From positions 1 to 37,247 of the forward strand of contig NZ_PPPU01000057.1 of NCBI RefSeq assembly GCF_006483455.1: 37,247 nt of DNA. Reading direction: 5' to 3'. The notes under the pieces were generated by a model. The model saw only the letters and a program-made list of their open reading frames with translations. It searched no databases and was not told the origin of the DNA. Shown one piece after another: positions 1 through 9,158 of this stretch; the first letter of the stretch is position 1, and every line of letters begins with the position of its first letter. Both the position numbers and the translations under genes were made by a program. This stretch comes from Methylomonas koyamae. GTDB lineage: Bacteria > Pseudomonadota > Gammaproteobacteria > Methylococcales > Methylomonadaceae.

Positions 1-646
1 CGCCAAGAACGGGTAGCCGCGCGCACGGCGCTGGCCAACCAGATGCGCGGTTTTCTGGCCGAGCGCGGCATCGTGCTGGCAACAGGCCTTAACAGCGTGC
101 GCAAAGCCTTACCGCTGATTCTGGAAGACGCCGACAATGCACTGACGTCCACGGGCCACGAATTGTTTGCCGAACAGTATCAGCGTCTGGTAGCCATCGA
201 CGCTGACATTAAGGCCCCACGAGCAACGTATCAGCCGCTTATGCGAGCAAAATGCGCTGAGTAAACGATTTCGGGACGTGCCGGGTGTTGGGCCGATCAC
301 CGCCACCATCCTGGCTTCGGACATTTGCGACGGCAAGGGCTATACCCGAGCACGTGATTACGCCGCCAGTCTGGGCGTGGTGCCCAGACAACACAGTAGT
401 GGCGACAAACAGGTATTACTGGGGATTAGCAAACGCGGCAACCGCTACTTGCGCACCTTGTTGATCCACGGTGCGCGATCAGTGCTAAAAGTGTGCAGCG
501 GCAAGACCGATCCGCTGATTCGCTGGCTGCAAGGTCTGATCGAACGACGAGGCTTCAACAAAGCCGCCGTGGCGCTGGCCAACAAGAATGCCCGGATACT
601 CTGGGCGATGGCGACGCAGGGCAAAGCATACCGAGCGGGGGCATAA
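1..646 (+). mobile_element. IS110-family transposase, 3' part, frameshifted
   Basis: The 5' end lies outside the window; the reading frame is open from base 1. Frame 1 runs to a TGA at 262-264. The downstream frame, read from about 218 to the TAA at 644-646, contains the C-terminal Transposase_20-type helix-hairpin-helix region (VPGVGPITATIL, then a GISKRGNRYLRTLL stretch) typical of IS110/IS1111 elements. The two frames join cleanly if one C of the CCCC run at 215-218 is removed: the lysine-alanine at 211-216 is then followed by HEQRISRLCEQNALSKRFRD, which reads like the family linker. So it is one transposase broken by a single-base insertion, or a sequencing error in a homopolymer. The N-terminal RuvC-like DEDD domain is not visible here. 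Confidence 0.85.
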
Positions 647-662
647 CCACCGTTCGATGCCG

Positions 663-733
663 GGTTATCCACGCTTTGCCCAACGCCTCCACGCGAGGGA
701 AGGGCTCCGGCGTCGGGCAAAGCGTGGATAACC
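663..733. repeat. 19-bp perfect inverted repeat downstream of IS110
   Basis: Arms 663-681 (GGTTATCCACGCTTTGCCC) and 715-733 are exact reverse complements. After one mismatch, pairing continues for about five more bases on the inner side (683-687 with 709-713). The spacer is G/C-rich. It begins 17 bases after the transposase stop. It could be a terminal structure of the IS element, a REP-like palindrome or a terminator; no T-run follows either arm. Confidence 0.7.
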
Positions 734-936
734 TTCAATCCGGTGTAGGGCAAGACAAACAGAGTTCAACAGATTGCGGAGGCAAGTAACTCAAAAGTGA
801 TGACATTCAACAGGTCAGACCGGTGCTTTTAAATCCCGTTCCGCGCATAGGTTCTTAAGAAACCTTTAGGATGATAGTGGAAAAAGCGCGCGGATAGATT
901 CATCAGGGTCCGAAGGCCTATCAAGTACCTTCATCA

Positions 937-1329
<393 letters not shown>

Positions 1330-1639
1330 ACCTCTTCGCAAACCCAGTTGGCGAAGGCTTCAGCCTTGGGTTTGTTGGAGCGCAAGATGAGTTTGTACAG
1401 AGCCGGTTCGTTGATAAAAAGTCGTCTCTCTTTCGCCTTTTATGGTCTTGCAATACGGAGACCACAACCCAGGGTTCCGGTGCGGACCTGAGCGTATTTC
1501 CGGTTCCTGTCCATGTAATTTACTGCACGTCGCAGACGTCCTTGGACTTAAACCAGACGTCGCCATTGGCATCTACGTTAGTTCCAACGAATTTATCGGT
1601 AAATGCGAAACCATTTGCCATGGTTTTGAATTCCGACAT
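1330..1639 (-). pseudogene. BRO-N (antirepressor-like) gene remnant
   Basis: An ATG at 1637-1639 preceded by CAGGAG gives MSEFKTMANGFAFTDKFVGT, then NVDANGDVWFKSKDVCDV, followed by a TAA at 1520-1522. This is the start of a BRO family N-terminal domain (the WF.akDVc.vL motif). In another frame downstream, ERRLFINEPALYKLILRSNK and PKAEAFANWVCEEV match the second half of BRO-N (sE.glYkLilrS.kpeAk.F..WV..eV). The middle is scrambled by frameshifts. The match ends exactly where the IS3 fragment begins, so the C-terminal part was probably removed by that insertion or a deletion. BRO-N proteins are usually phage or mobile-element regulators. Confidence 0.7.
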
Positions 1640-1943
1640 GATCGTCTCCTGAGCAAGGTTAGAAACCCGGCACCAAGACGCCAAACCCAGGCACCGGATT
1701 TTGCCAGCGCAAGTTCAGATTAGGCCCCGGAAAAACCTTTTGTCAGCAAGAATTTGACGGTGGGAGTTTAAACCTGTTTTTAGGTGTATTTTGGTCTTTT
1801 TACTCTTGGCTTGATGTTGAGGCACTAGTGGAAAAGCGTGCAGCCGGCCGAGGCTATAATCGGTGCCGTTAACTATTATCCTGCCTTGGTAGAAACAGCC
1901 GGCACGCCCTGTCTGATGCCCAGGGTTGCCGGCATTCGACGGG
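1640..1943. other. Intergenic stretch with no recognised gene
   Basis: About 300 bases between the start of the BRO-N remnant and the 3' end of the STAND-like gene. It is more A/T-rich than its surroundings around 1735-1810. It may hold the old promoter of the BRO-N gene. I see no convincing coding frame, RNA gene or terminator. Confidence 0.5.
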
Positions 1944-4349
1944 TCAGTCTCCCGGCCGGTCCTTATCTAGCTCGCGAAGGAGACGAGCAGCTAAATCCCC
2001 TATATCACGGCCTGTGGTGGGATCTACCCGTTCCCAGAATACGATGACTTTTCTGTAAGCGTCTGCTACCAGGCCCGGGCGCTGCTGCTCCGCGTGCAGC
2101 AAGCCGAGGTTGTATGCGGCCTTGGCGGCTTGAACCCAGCCTGCGTCCGAGTCGGCCCGCTCGCCGTAGTCGATGGCCTGGCGGTACGCGTCGGCGGCCG
2201 GGTCCGGGCGCTGCTGCTCCACGTACAGAACGCCGAGGTTGACCACGGCCCTGGCGGCTTGAACCCAGCCTTCTGCCGAGTCGGCCCGCTCCCCGTAGTC
2301 GATGGCCTGGCGGTACGCGTCGGCGGCGAGGTCCGGGCGCTGCTGCTGCTTGTGCAGAAGGCCGAGGTTACGAGCGGCGCTGGCGGCTTGAACCCAGCCT
2401 GCCGCTGAGTCGGACCGCTCGCCGTAGTCGATGGCCTTGCGGTAAGCGTCGGCGGCTGAGTCCGGGCGCTGCTGCTCCGAATTTAGAAAGCCGAGGGCGT
2501 ACGCAGCCCCGGCGGCTTCAACCCAGCCTGCGGCCGAGTCGGCCCGCTCGCCGTAGTCGATGGCCTTGCGGTACGCGTCGGCGGCCGTGTCCGGGCGCTG
2601 CTGCTCCACGTGCAGAAAGCCGAGGTTGTTCGCTGCCCTGGCGGCTTCAACCCAGCCTGCCGCCGAGTCGGCCCGCCCCGCGTACTCGATGGCCTTGCGG
2701 TATGCGTCGGCGGCCAGGTCCGGTCGCTGCTGCTCCGAATTTAGAAAGCCGAGGGCGTACGCAGCCCCGGCGGCTTCAACCCAGCCTGCGGCCGAGTTGG
2801 CCCGCTCGCCGTAGTCGATGGCCTTGCGGTACGCGTCGGCGGCCGTGTCCGGGCGCTGCTGCTCCGCGTGTAGAACGCCGAGGTTGTACGAGGCCTTGGC
2901 GGCTTCAACCCAGCCCGCCGCCGAGTTGGCCCGCTCGCCGTAGTTAATGGCTTGCTTCATGCAAGACTCGGTATGCTCTTTGGTGTCGTCGTAGTAATGA
3001 GCGAGGCCAAGTAGCTTGTACCCTGTTGCCATCGCTAATGAATCAACAGACTCGTCAAAGTTGTTGAGCTTCCCTAATTCTCTTTTGACAAAGGCATAGT
3101 CTTTGTTGTCGTATTTTTTTCTACACCATTCGTAAAGCAACTGCAGATCCTGCTGTTGGAAGCAATAGGCCAGCACGGTTTGATCGTCACCCAGGGTATC
3201 GACTACGTTTTGCAAAACACCGGGATCCGGGGACATGGCGAACAAAAAGCCGTGATCGGTCAATTCCTGGCAAGCGGTCGGCCATTGATGGCGCAAGTCG
3301 ATGTGGTCGATCGCCCGGGCAAAGTCTCGCCAGCGGTCTTGGGTTAGCGCGATGCCGCGGGTATCCAGGGTAGCAGCACTGCGCATGATGCCTTTGGCGG
3401 GTTCCGACAGCGTGCGCCAACGCAGTCGCATTTCTGCGAAGGCTTGGTGTTCGACGAAGCTGAAATTGTGTTCCAACGGGTGCTCCATCGGCGTTTCGTT
3501 GGCGGCTGTTGCCATTTCTTGCAGCATGGCATCCGTGGGGGCATTGAGGATGTGGCGCTCTAGCAATTCACACAGGGGGCGGAAAGCCTCGTTGCCCTGA
3601 ACGATGGCGGCGGGGCCGCCGTTTCTGAGTGTGGCCCAGATAAAGGCGGCACAACCATTGGCTTTGAGCTTGGTTAGCAAACGCGTGATTTCCGGCAATC
3701 GATCTTGAAACAATTCAAGGTCGTCCAGAACAATGTCCAGCCGCTGGTTTTTGAAATGGTGGATGGCGTCCGGGCCGAGTTCTGGAATGGCGCTATTGGC
3801 TTGAGGGACCAGCAGCCAGTGATCCGGAAACGCGGTTTGCAGAACTTGCGCGACTAAGCGGCTTTTTCCGATGAAAGGATTGCCTTCGAGCAATATGCCT
3901 TGGTGGTGCGCCGCTTGAGTTTTGGCGTGTTGTGTGCGTTTTTGTATGAAATAGGCGCTGGCATCCTCACTGATTTGTTGGTTTTCCGGGTTGCGTTCCA
4001 ACGCCATGGTCCAGGGTTTGTTCAAACCCCGCCGCGTTTGAATAAAAGGGATATCGAAGCGCCGCGACTGTATCGAAACTTTGGCTAAATCAAATTTTTT
4101 CGCTGGGCCGGCAAAAGCAAAATGGCTGAACCAATCGGTTCGTCTTTTGCTTCGCTTAAGGTAGATAACCAACCACCAACCAAGCAAACTCAGCAGGGCG
4201 AGCAGAGAAAGTTGAAGCCGCGTTTCAGGGGTGGTGAAATCGATACTGTCGAACCCGTCTTTGACGTCGTTTTTAACAGGCAGATAACTGAATAATAAGG
4301 TCGCGAAACCACCTATCGCACCTATGACTGCTTTGAAGATCCCGTTCAT
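1944..4349 (-). CDS. Membrane-anchored STAND-like NTPase with TPR-like repeats
   Basis: 801 residues. Two hydrophobic segments sit at the N-terminus (about 3-23 and 45-64), so the rest is probably cytoplasmic and membrane-tethered. A P-loop GNPFIGKS (156-163) and a Walker B-like LDIVLDD (204-210), followed by FIWATLR (237-242), indicate a STAND/AP-ATPase-type nucleotide-binding module. Residues 460-760 are seven 43-residue helical repeats of the kind AADAYRKAIDYGERADSAAG, with an eighth degenerate copy at the end; they look like TPR/Sel1-type solenoid units. STAND proteins are signal switches in which the repeat domain senses and the NTPase oligomerises, many acting in defence. No nuclease, TIR or protease effector is visible, so the role is unknown. 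The start is an ATG without an obvious Shine-Dalgarno. The neighbours are mobile debris on one side and YdbL on the other, with no operon partner. Confidence 0.75.
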   Translation of the reverse strand: MNGIFKAVIGAIGGFATLLFSYLPVKNDVKDGFDSIDFTTPETRLQLSLLALLSLLGWWLVIYLKRSKRRTDWFSHFAFAGPAKKFDLAKVSIQSRRFDIPFIQTRRGLNKPWTMALERNPENQQISEDASAYFIQKRTQHAKTQAAHHQGILLEGNPFIGKSRLVAQVLQTAFPDHWLLVPQANSAIPELGPDAIHHFKNQRLDIVLDDLELFQDRLPEITRLLTKLKANGCAAFIWATLRNGGPAAIVQGNEAFRPLCELLERHILNAPTDAMLQEMATAANETPMEHPLEHNFSFVEHQAFAEMRLRWRTLSEPAKGIMRSAATLDTRGIALTQDRWRDFARAIDHIDLRHQWPTACQELTDHGFLFAMSPDPGVLQNVVDTLGDDQTVLAYCFQQQDLQLLYEWCRKKYDNKDYAFVKRELGKLNNFDESVDSLAMATGYKLLGLAHYYDDTKEHTESCMKQAINYGERANSAAGWVEAAKASYNLGVLHAEQQRPDTAADAYRKAIDYGERANSAAGWVEAAGAAYALGFLNSEQQRPDLAADAYRKAIEYAGRADSAAGWVEAARAANNLGFLHVEQQRPDTAADAYRKAIDYGERADSAAGWVEAAGAAYALGFLNSEQQRPDSAADAYRKAIDYGERSDSAAGWVQAASAARNLGLLHKQQQRPDLAADAYRQAIDYGERADSAEGWVQAARAVVNLGVLYVEQQRPDPAADAYRQAIDYGERADSDAGWVQAAKAAYNLGLLHAEQQRPGLVADAYRKVIVFWERVDPTTGRDIGDLAARLLRELDKDRPGD
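2070..2972 (-). repeat. Seven tandem 129-bp coding repeats
   Basis: Seven in-frame units of 129 bp (43 codons) encode the TPR-like solenoid of the STAND-like protein. Nucleotide identity between units is very high. Units 2 (2715-2843) and 4 (2457-2585) are almost identical, including an otherwise unique AYALGFLNSEQQRPD segment, which points to duplication of a two-unit block. Expansion and contraction by recombination or slippage is expected, and assembly collapse here is possible. Confidence 0.9.
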
Positions 4350-4417
4350 CGAATCACGTTAGTTTGTTTGGGATAGCAAAAGATTAAATGTTTTTGCGAT
4401 CACTTTTACATGGCCTA

Positions 4418-4756
4418 TCACCGCTGCTGCCACCCCGATCCGGTATCGACAAACTGGCCAGGCGCGGCTTGGTTGATGACTTTTTGCGCCGTCAGCCGCG
4501 CGACCTCTTCCGGACTGACGCCGTTCTTGGCGGCGATGCGTTGGTATTCGGCTTGGCGTTGGGCGTTGATGTTGTCGACGAAGGCTTTGACTTCGGCCGG
4601 GGCGTCCGCTTTGACCAGGCCCAGCAGGCCGTTGCTGCGTTCGCCGACGGTGCCGGCCGCTTTCAGTTGCGCCAGATCGGCGGCGCCGGCGGAGGTGGAC
4701 AATATCAAGCCCAGGGTCAGGGCGGACAACAGGGATTGTGCGGTTTTCGCTAACAT
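4418..4756 (-). CDS. ydbL: YdbL-family periplasmic protein (DUF1318)
   Basis: 112 residues with a Sec signal peptide (hydrophobic stretch about 8-20, cleavage near SAGAADL). The rest matches the YdbL/DUF1318 family: an early LKAAGTVGER...GLL segment and a conserved NAQRQAEYQRIAAKNGVS stretch, then a short C-terminus. The length is normal for the family. AAGGAG lies just upstream of the ATG. It is the last gene of the ydbH-ynbE-ydbL set, nine bases after ynbE. In E. coli YdbL modulates the YdbH-YnbE intermembrane bridge; the same role is inferred here. Confidence 0.85.
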   Translation of the reverse strand: MLAKTAQSLLSALTLGLILSTSAGAADLAQLKAAGTVGERSNGLLGLVKADAPAEVKAFVDNINAQRQAEYQRIAAKNGVSPEEVARLTAQKVINQAAPGQFVDTGSGWQQR

Positions 4757-4765
4757 GGGGACTCC

Positions 4766-4960
4766 TTAGAACAGGCCTTTTTGGCTGGAAATCAAATCGT
4801 CGACGTCTTTTTCCACTTTCAGGCGGATTTCGTGTTCGATCTTGACGTTCATGTTGATCTCGATCGGTTTGTCCGGGGCTTCGAGTTTGACGGACGGCGA
4901 GCATCCCGCCAGTATCCAGACGGCCCAGACCGGCAGTAGGTACTGCGCTGCTAATTTCAT
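4766..4960 (-). CDS. ynbE: YnbE-family outer-membrane lipoprotein
   Basis: 64 residues. The signal peptide ends in a lipobox, ILAGC, with Cys at position 19. The remainder is PSVKLEAPDKPIEINMNVKI followed by a short coil, the characteristic YnbE pattern in which the mature chain extends the beta-groove of YdbH. AGGAG lies eight bases before the ATG. It sits between ydbH and ydbL in the same order as in E. coli. In E. coli YnbE anchors YdbH at the outer membrane to form a lipid-conducting bridge. Confidence 0.85.
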   Translation of the reverse strand: MKLAAQYLLPVWAVWILAGCSPSVKLEAPDKPIEINMNVKIEHEIRLKVEKDVDDLISSQKGLF

Positions 4961-4995
4961 TATCTTCTCCTCTCGGCCGCCGGCGGCAGCGTTGG

Positions 4996-6816
4996 TTATG
5001 GTTTCCCAGCGGGCTGGGCTTTGGGTTGGGCCGGCTGCTGGCCGACTTCTTCCAATATCGCGCGTTCGAAATTGCCGGCCACCAAACCGCGGCGCAACAG
5101 CTCCGGCAATTGGCCGCTGATGTTCAGGTTAAAGGCCAATGGGTGCCCGGACAGCACTTCCGGATTATGGCCTTCCAGGCGCAAGCCGATCCGGTAATCG
5201 CCGTTGGGCTGGTAGTTTAATTGAGCTTGTAAGCGATGGTAAACCAGGTTGCGCAGCGCTTGAAACGCCAGATTGCCGTCGTCGGCCGGGCTTAGGTAGC
5301 GCAAAGTACCGGGGCGGGTGCCGGACAGGGTGCCGTTTTGCAGTTCGATGCTGTCGGTCGCCAGCGTTAACGGCAGTTCGCCATCGACGCTGCCGGTTCC
5401 GGACAATTGTGGATAATCCAGGCTGGCCAATAGCTGGGCCAGATCGATTTGCCGGGCTTGCAGGGTCAAGGCCAGCGGCATCTGGCTGATATCGAACGTC
5501 GCCGGTGCCAGTTCCAGTTCGCCGCCGAAGATGGCCAGCCGGGCCCGCTTCAGATTCAGTTGCGGTTCCCGGTAGGCGGCGTCTATCTCCAGATCGCGGC
5601 CGCTCAAGCCGTCGCCCAATTCCAGCGTCCGAATCCGGGCGCTGAGTTCGCCGTTGCCGGCGCCGAGGTCAGGGACGGCGACATGGATATTGCTGTGCAG
5701 CAAGCGCGCCGCTCCGGCGGTTAACGCCAAATCGGAGACATCGATGTCGGCTTTGCCGCGTTTGAGTTGCGCTTGCCAATAGATTTGCCAGGTGGCAGCG
5801 ATCTGGCCCGAGGCCACGTTCCAGTTGCGGGCGGTTTCCGGGAGCCAGGGTTTGGCCAGGTCGAAGGCTTCGCTGGCGGTCAGCGCCAGCCTGCCGGAAA
5901 TGTCGGCGGCCGACTGCGGTTGCAGACTGATTGCGGCGTTGGCTTCGGCCAGAATGTCTTTTTCGCGGGTCAGCGATAAACGGCCCTGGCTGTGGCCGAA
6001 GCCGTCGGAACTGTGCAATTCCAGGTTTAATTGGCTATTGCCGAGTTGCGCGGCCAACGCCGTCGGCGCGCTGGTCGGCCGAAGCTTGGCCGGCAGCAAC
6101 GGCGTGCTTTCCAACCAGGCGGCGATGTCGCCCAGTTTGCCGCGCAGGCTCAGCTTGCTCGTATCCGCCCCGAAGCCGGAGCCGTCCAGCGCCAGAATCC
6201 GGGCGCCGTTTCCGTCCGCCAGCGCCAGGTCGAAATTGCTCATGTTGGCGGCCAGATCCAGGGTCAGACTTTGCCGGCCGTCTTCGAGATTCAGCCGGTA
6301 AGCAGCGGGCGGCGTCAGTCCGAATTGGGCGCTGCCGTTGAAATTGCTGTCGCCCCAGGGTGTGGCGATTTGCAGATCGAGCTGGGCGATGCGTACCGGC
6401 GGTAGCGGCAAGCGCCCGGGCTTCGCGTCCTCACCAGCTTTCGCGGGATTGTCGGCGGCGGGCCGGTAGTCCAGCTTCAGCGTCGCGCGGCCGATATCGA
6501 CGGCATCCACACCCAGCGGTTCGAGCCGATAATCGGCGGCGACGTTTTCCAGCGTTACTTGCAACGGGCCGGCGGCGGTTTCCAGCGCAAATCCGAACCG
6601 GGCCAGTTGCACCCGCTCGGCGTCGAATTGAAGGCCGGATAATTCGGTTGCGGCCAGCGGACTGAATTGCAACGCCCGGCTCAATAGCCGTTCGCTGATC
6701 TGAAAGCGCAGGCTCCAGACCGCAACGCCGAGTATCGACAATAGCGTCAGCAAAAACAGCCACCTGTAGCGTTTGGCGGGTTTGCTTGCCGGCGGCGAAA
6801 CGGGTGTGGGCTTCAT
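4996..6816 (-). CDS. ydbH: YdbH-family AsmA-like intermembrane lipid transport protein
   Basis: 606 residues with one N-terminal transmembrane anchor (about 18-36) and a long periplasmic beta-rich region with repeated 'G.l.l' and 'l..a...l' strands, as in AsmA-like bridge proteins. The C-terminal segment (SGTGSVDGELPLTL, then LRYLSPADDGNLAFQALRNL, then YQPNGDYRIGLRLEGHNP) is the family signature of YdbH. It is shorter than E. coli YdbH (about 880 residues), so the groove would be shorter. Its ATG overlaps the TGA of the MMPL exporter gene (ATGA at 6813-6816), coupling it to the aryl-polyene genes. In E. coli YdbH acts redundantly with TamB and YhdP in phospholipid transport to the outer membrane. 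A role in moving the APE lipid is inference from context only. Confidence 0.85.
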   Translation of the reverse strand: MKPTPVSPPASKPAKRYRWLFLLTLLSILGVAVWSLRFQISERLLSRALQFSPLAATELSGLQFDAERVQLARFGFALETAAGPLQVTLENVAADYRLEPLGVDAVDIGRATLKLDYRPAADNPAKAGEDAKPGRLPLPPVRIAQLDLQIATPWGDSNFNGSAQFGLTPPAAYRLNLEDGRQSLTLDLAANMSNFDLALADGNGARILALDGSGFGADTSKLSLRGKLGDIAAWLESTPLLPAKLRPTSAPTALAAQLGNSQLNLELHSSDGFGHSQGRLSLTREKDILAEANAAISLQPQSAADISGRLALTASEAFDLAKPWLPETARNWNVASGQIAATWQIYWQAQLKRGKADIDVSDLALTAGAARLLHSNIHVAVPDLGAGNGELSARIRTLELGDGLSGRDLEIDAAYREPQLNLKRARLAIFGGELELAPATFDISQMPLALTLQARQIDLAQLLASLDYPQLSGTGSVDGELPLTLATDSIELQNGTLSGTRPGTLRYLSPADDGNLAFQALRNLVYHRLQAQLNYQPNGDYRIGLRLEGHNPEVLSGHPLAFNLNISGQLPELLRRGLVAGNFERAILEEVGQQPAQPKAQPAGKP

Positions 6817-9158
6817 TGCTTGGCCTTATTAGCGTTAAAGCCGATTAGCGGCGCCAGCAGGAAGGCGCTGCCGACGCCGGCGGCCAGGGTCACGCCGAAG
6901 GCATGGACGATGGCGGTGGAGCTGGTTGCCAACAAACCGTAGCCCAGCAGGGTGGTGAAGGCCGACAAGGCCACCGCCAGCGTAGTCGTATCGCGCTTGT
7001 CAACCGTACCGGCGGAAGCGGCTGCCATATGGAAGAACACCGCATAGTCGACGGCAACTTCCAACACCAACAGCAGCGCGAACAGATTGAACAAGGTAAA
7101 CAATTCGCCGAACCAGCCCAACGTCGCCAGCGCCGTTAACATCGCCAACAGCGGCACCGACATCACCTGCACGCCGTCGCGCCAGCCCAGCCGGTAAATC
7201 AAGATGCCCAGAATCAAGCCGCAAACCCCGGCCAACAGCACTGTTACCCGCTGCCGGTAGCGTTGGAATAAATCCGACAATTGCGATACGTGGTCCACCC
7301 AGACCACGCCGGGCAAATCGGCCAGCGCTTGCAGTGGCTCCAGATCGGCGATGCCGGCCAAAGTCACGATGCTGCGGCAAGCCTCGGCGTTGCAGCCCAG
7401 CCATTGCTGGCGCAGATTGGGGTTGGCGGTTGCCAGCCAGTCATCCAGGCTCAACGTTTTTGATTCTGCGGCCGCGAAATTTTGTAACTCACTATCGATC
7501 GCCGTTTGCTCGAATCCGAGGTTCAGCATATAGCGCTGCAACAAATCCGGCCGGTAAACGCCGGTTTTCAGTAACTGGTAATCGTCACGTTGTTGGGCCG
7601 GGTCGGGCCAGTGCGAACTGACGCCATCGAACTGCTTGAGTTTGGCTTGCCCGGTGAGCGGTGCCAGCGAGTCGAGCAGGCCGCGTTCGTTGCGGTACCA
7701 CGCGGCCAGGTCCGCGCCGGAGACCAGGAAGAATTGGTTGTCGCGGCCGATCGGCAGTAGCCGCCTGATTTCGGCGTCCGCTGCGGTAATTTCGGTTGGG
7801 GCGGTTTGCAAGAGGCGAACGTCGTCTTGTGCGCGCAACAGGCTCAGGCCGCCGACCAGCAGTATCACGGAAACGGCCGACAGGCTGCGGCGGTGGCGGT
7901 GTAGCAGTTCCGGCCAGCTGCGTTGCCAGTAGCCGGCCAGACTCAGCATGCCGAATTGGTGTTGCGGCCGGAAGCGGGCCAGTAGAAAAGGAAACAGCAT
8001 GACCACGGTAAGCCAGGAGGCGACCAAACCCAGTGCCGAGAACAGCGCCATTTCCCGCAAGCCCGGAAACGGCGAGAAGCCGAGGCCGGCGTATCCCAAT
8101 AAACTGGTCAGCAAACCGAAGCCGATGCCCGGCAGCACGTAAGTCAAGCCGCGGCGCGGCGTCCAGTGTGGCAGGCCGAGGCCGTCGCAGAAAAAATGCA
8201 ATGCGTAATCGACCACCACGCCTATCAGGCTGGAGCCGAACACCAAGGTCATGATGTGCAGTTTCGGGACCAGCAGCAGGCTCAAGTTCCAGGCGGCCAG
8301 CAGACCGACGGCAACGGCCAGGCAACACAGCAGCAACGGCCGGGGGCTGCGGAAAGTCAGCCAGAGCAGCACTACCACGCCCAGCGTCGAGCCGCTGCCG
8401 ATGGTGGATATTTCGTGTTGGGCCTGGTGGGCGCCGTAGGCGGTAAACAGCGGCAGGCCGGTCGCCAGCAGTTCGCCGCCTTGTTGGCGCACTTGGTTTT
8501 GCAAACTTTGATTCAGGCTCAGCAAGAGTTCCAGTTTGTCGAGTTTCAAATCTTGGTCGGGCAATTCGCCGACCAGCAAGGCCCAGACCATACGTCCGTC
8601 AGGCACTACCACAGCGCCGTGTTCGATATTCAGTTGCAGCGGGTTTTGCGCGGCGAAGTAACGGCTGAACAGCAACAACGGGTCGTGTTCCAGATTGGCG
8701 GCCTGCAACTGGCCGAGCGGGCTGTACAGCGTTTCCAGATTGTCGCGTAGCAAGCGCTCTGGATCGTGCTGCAAGGCTTGCCGGGTTTTCGCGTCCAGCA
8801 GTTGGTAGCGGTAACTAAACAGTTGCTGGTAACCTTGCCGGTACTGTTGCTGCGGAATTTGCAAGGTCAACTCGGCGAACAGCCCGCTGGCGGCGAGGCG
8901 AGTCTTCACCGTTTCGGCCAGGGTTAGCGCTTGACCGGCGTTGGCAGCGCCGGCCAGCCAGACGACCTTGCGGTTGACGGCCTGGTTGTGGCGTTCGATG
9001 GCATTTGCAACCTCCGGCCGTTGTTCGGCCTGCGGCAGTAGCGCCAGGAAGCCGGTTTCCAGCCAATCCCGCCGCAGATTTTGCAGGGTCAGCCAGGCCA
9101 GGGCCAGCATGCCTAGCAGCCACAGCGCGGCGTAAAGTTTAGGGCGATAGACGCGCAA
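6813..9158 (-). CDS. MMPL-family (RND superfamily) lipid exporter of the APE cluster
   Basis: 781 residues. About 11-12 transmembrane segments are arranged as two RND halves: one N-terminal helix, a periplasmic loop to about residue 250, five or six helices containing GVVVDYALHFF, a second helix and loop from about 425, then a final bundle containing EVAVDYAVFFHM. The two 'VDYA' motifs in helix 4 of each half are the proton-relay type found in MMPL exporters. These proteins sit in all well-known APE clusters beside a LolA-like carrier and are thought to extract the lipid from the inner membrane. The start chosen is TTG at 9156-9158, overlapping lolA by 20 bases; an ATG 16 codons downstream would cut into the first helix. 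Confidence 0.9.
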   Translation of the reverse strand: MRVYRPKLYAALWLLGMLALAWLTLQNLRRDWLETGFLALLPQAEQRPEVANAIERHNQAVNRKVVWLAGAANAGQALTLAETVKTRLAASGLFAELTLQIPQQQYRQGYQQLFSYRYQLLDAKTRQALQHDPERLLRDNLETLYSPLGQLQAANLEHDPLLLFSRYFAAQNPLQLNIEHGAVVVPDGRMVWALLVGELPDQDLKLDKLELLLSLNQSLQNQVRQQGGELLATGLPLFTAYGAHQAQHEISTIGSGSTLGVVVLLWLTFRSPRPLLLCCLAVAVGLLAAWNLSLLLVPKLHIMTLVFGSSLIGVVVDYALHFFCDGLGLPHWTPRRGLTYVLPGIGFGLLTSLLGYAGLGFSPFPGLREMALFSALGLVASWLTVVMLFPFLLARFRPQHQFGMLSLAGYWQRSWPELLHRHRRSLSAVSVILLVGGLSLLRAQDDVRLLQTAPTEITAADAEIRRLLPIGRDNQFFLVSGADLAAWYRNERGLLDSLAPLTGQAKLKQFDGVSSHWPDPAQQRDDYQLLKTGVYRPDLLQRYMLNLGFEQTAIDSELQNFAAAESKTLSLDDWLATANPNLRQQWLGCNAEACRSIVTLAGIADLEPLQALADLPGVVWVDHVSQLSDLFQRYRQRVTVLLAGVCGLILGILIYRLGWRDGVQVMSVPLLAMLTALATLGWFGELFTLFNLFALLLVLEVAVDYAVFFHMAAASAGTVDKRDTTTLAVALSAFTTLLGYGLLATSSTAIVHAFGVTLAAGVGSAFLLAPLIGFNANKAKQ

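Noticed and set aside
2070-2972. Evenly spaced direct repeats that could suggest a CRISPR-like or satellite array
   Set aside because: The 129-bp period is an exact multiple of three, and the units encode a regular 43-residue helical repeat on the minus strand with no variable spacers.
4359-4904. Minus-strand 181-codon frame covering ydbL and ynbE
   Set aside because: Basic, low-complexity product in a different phase; ydbL and ynbE have signal peptides, good ribosome sites and family motifs.
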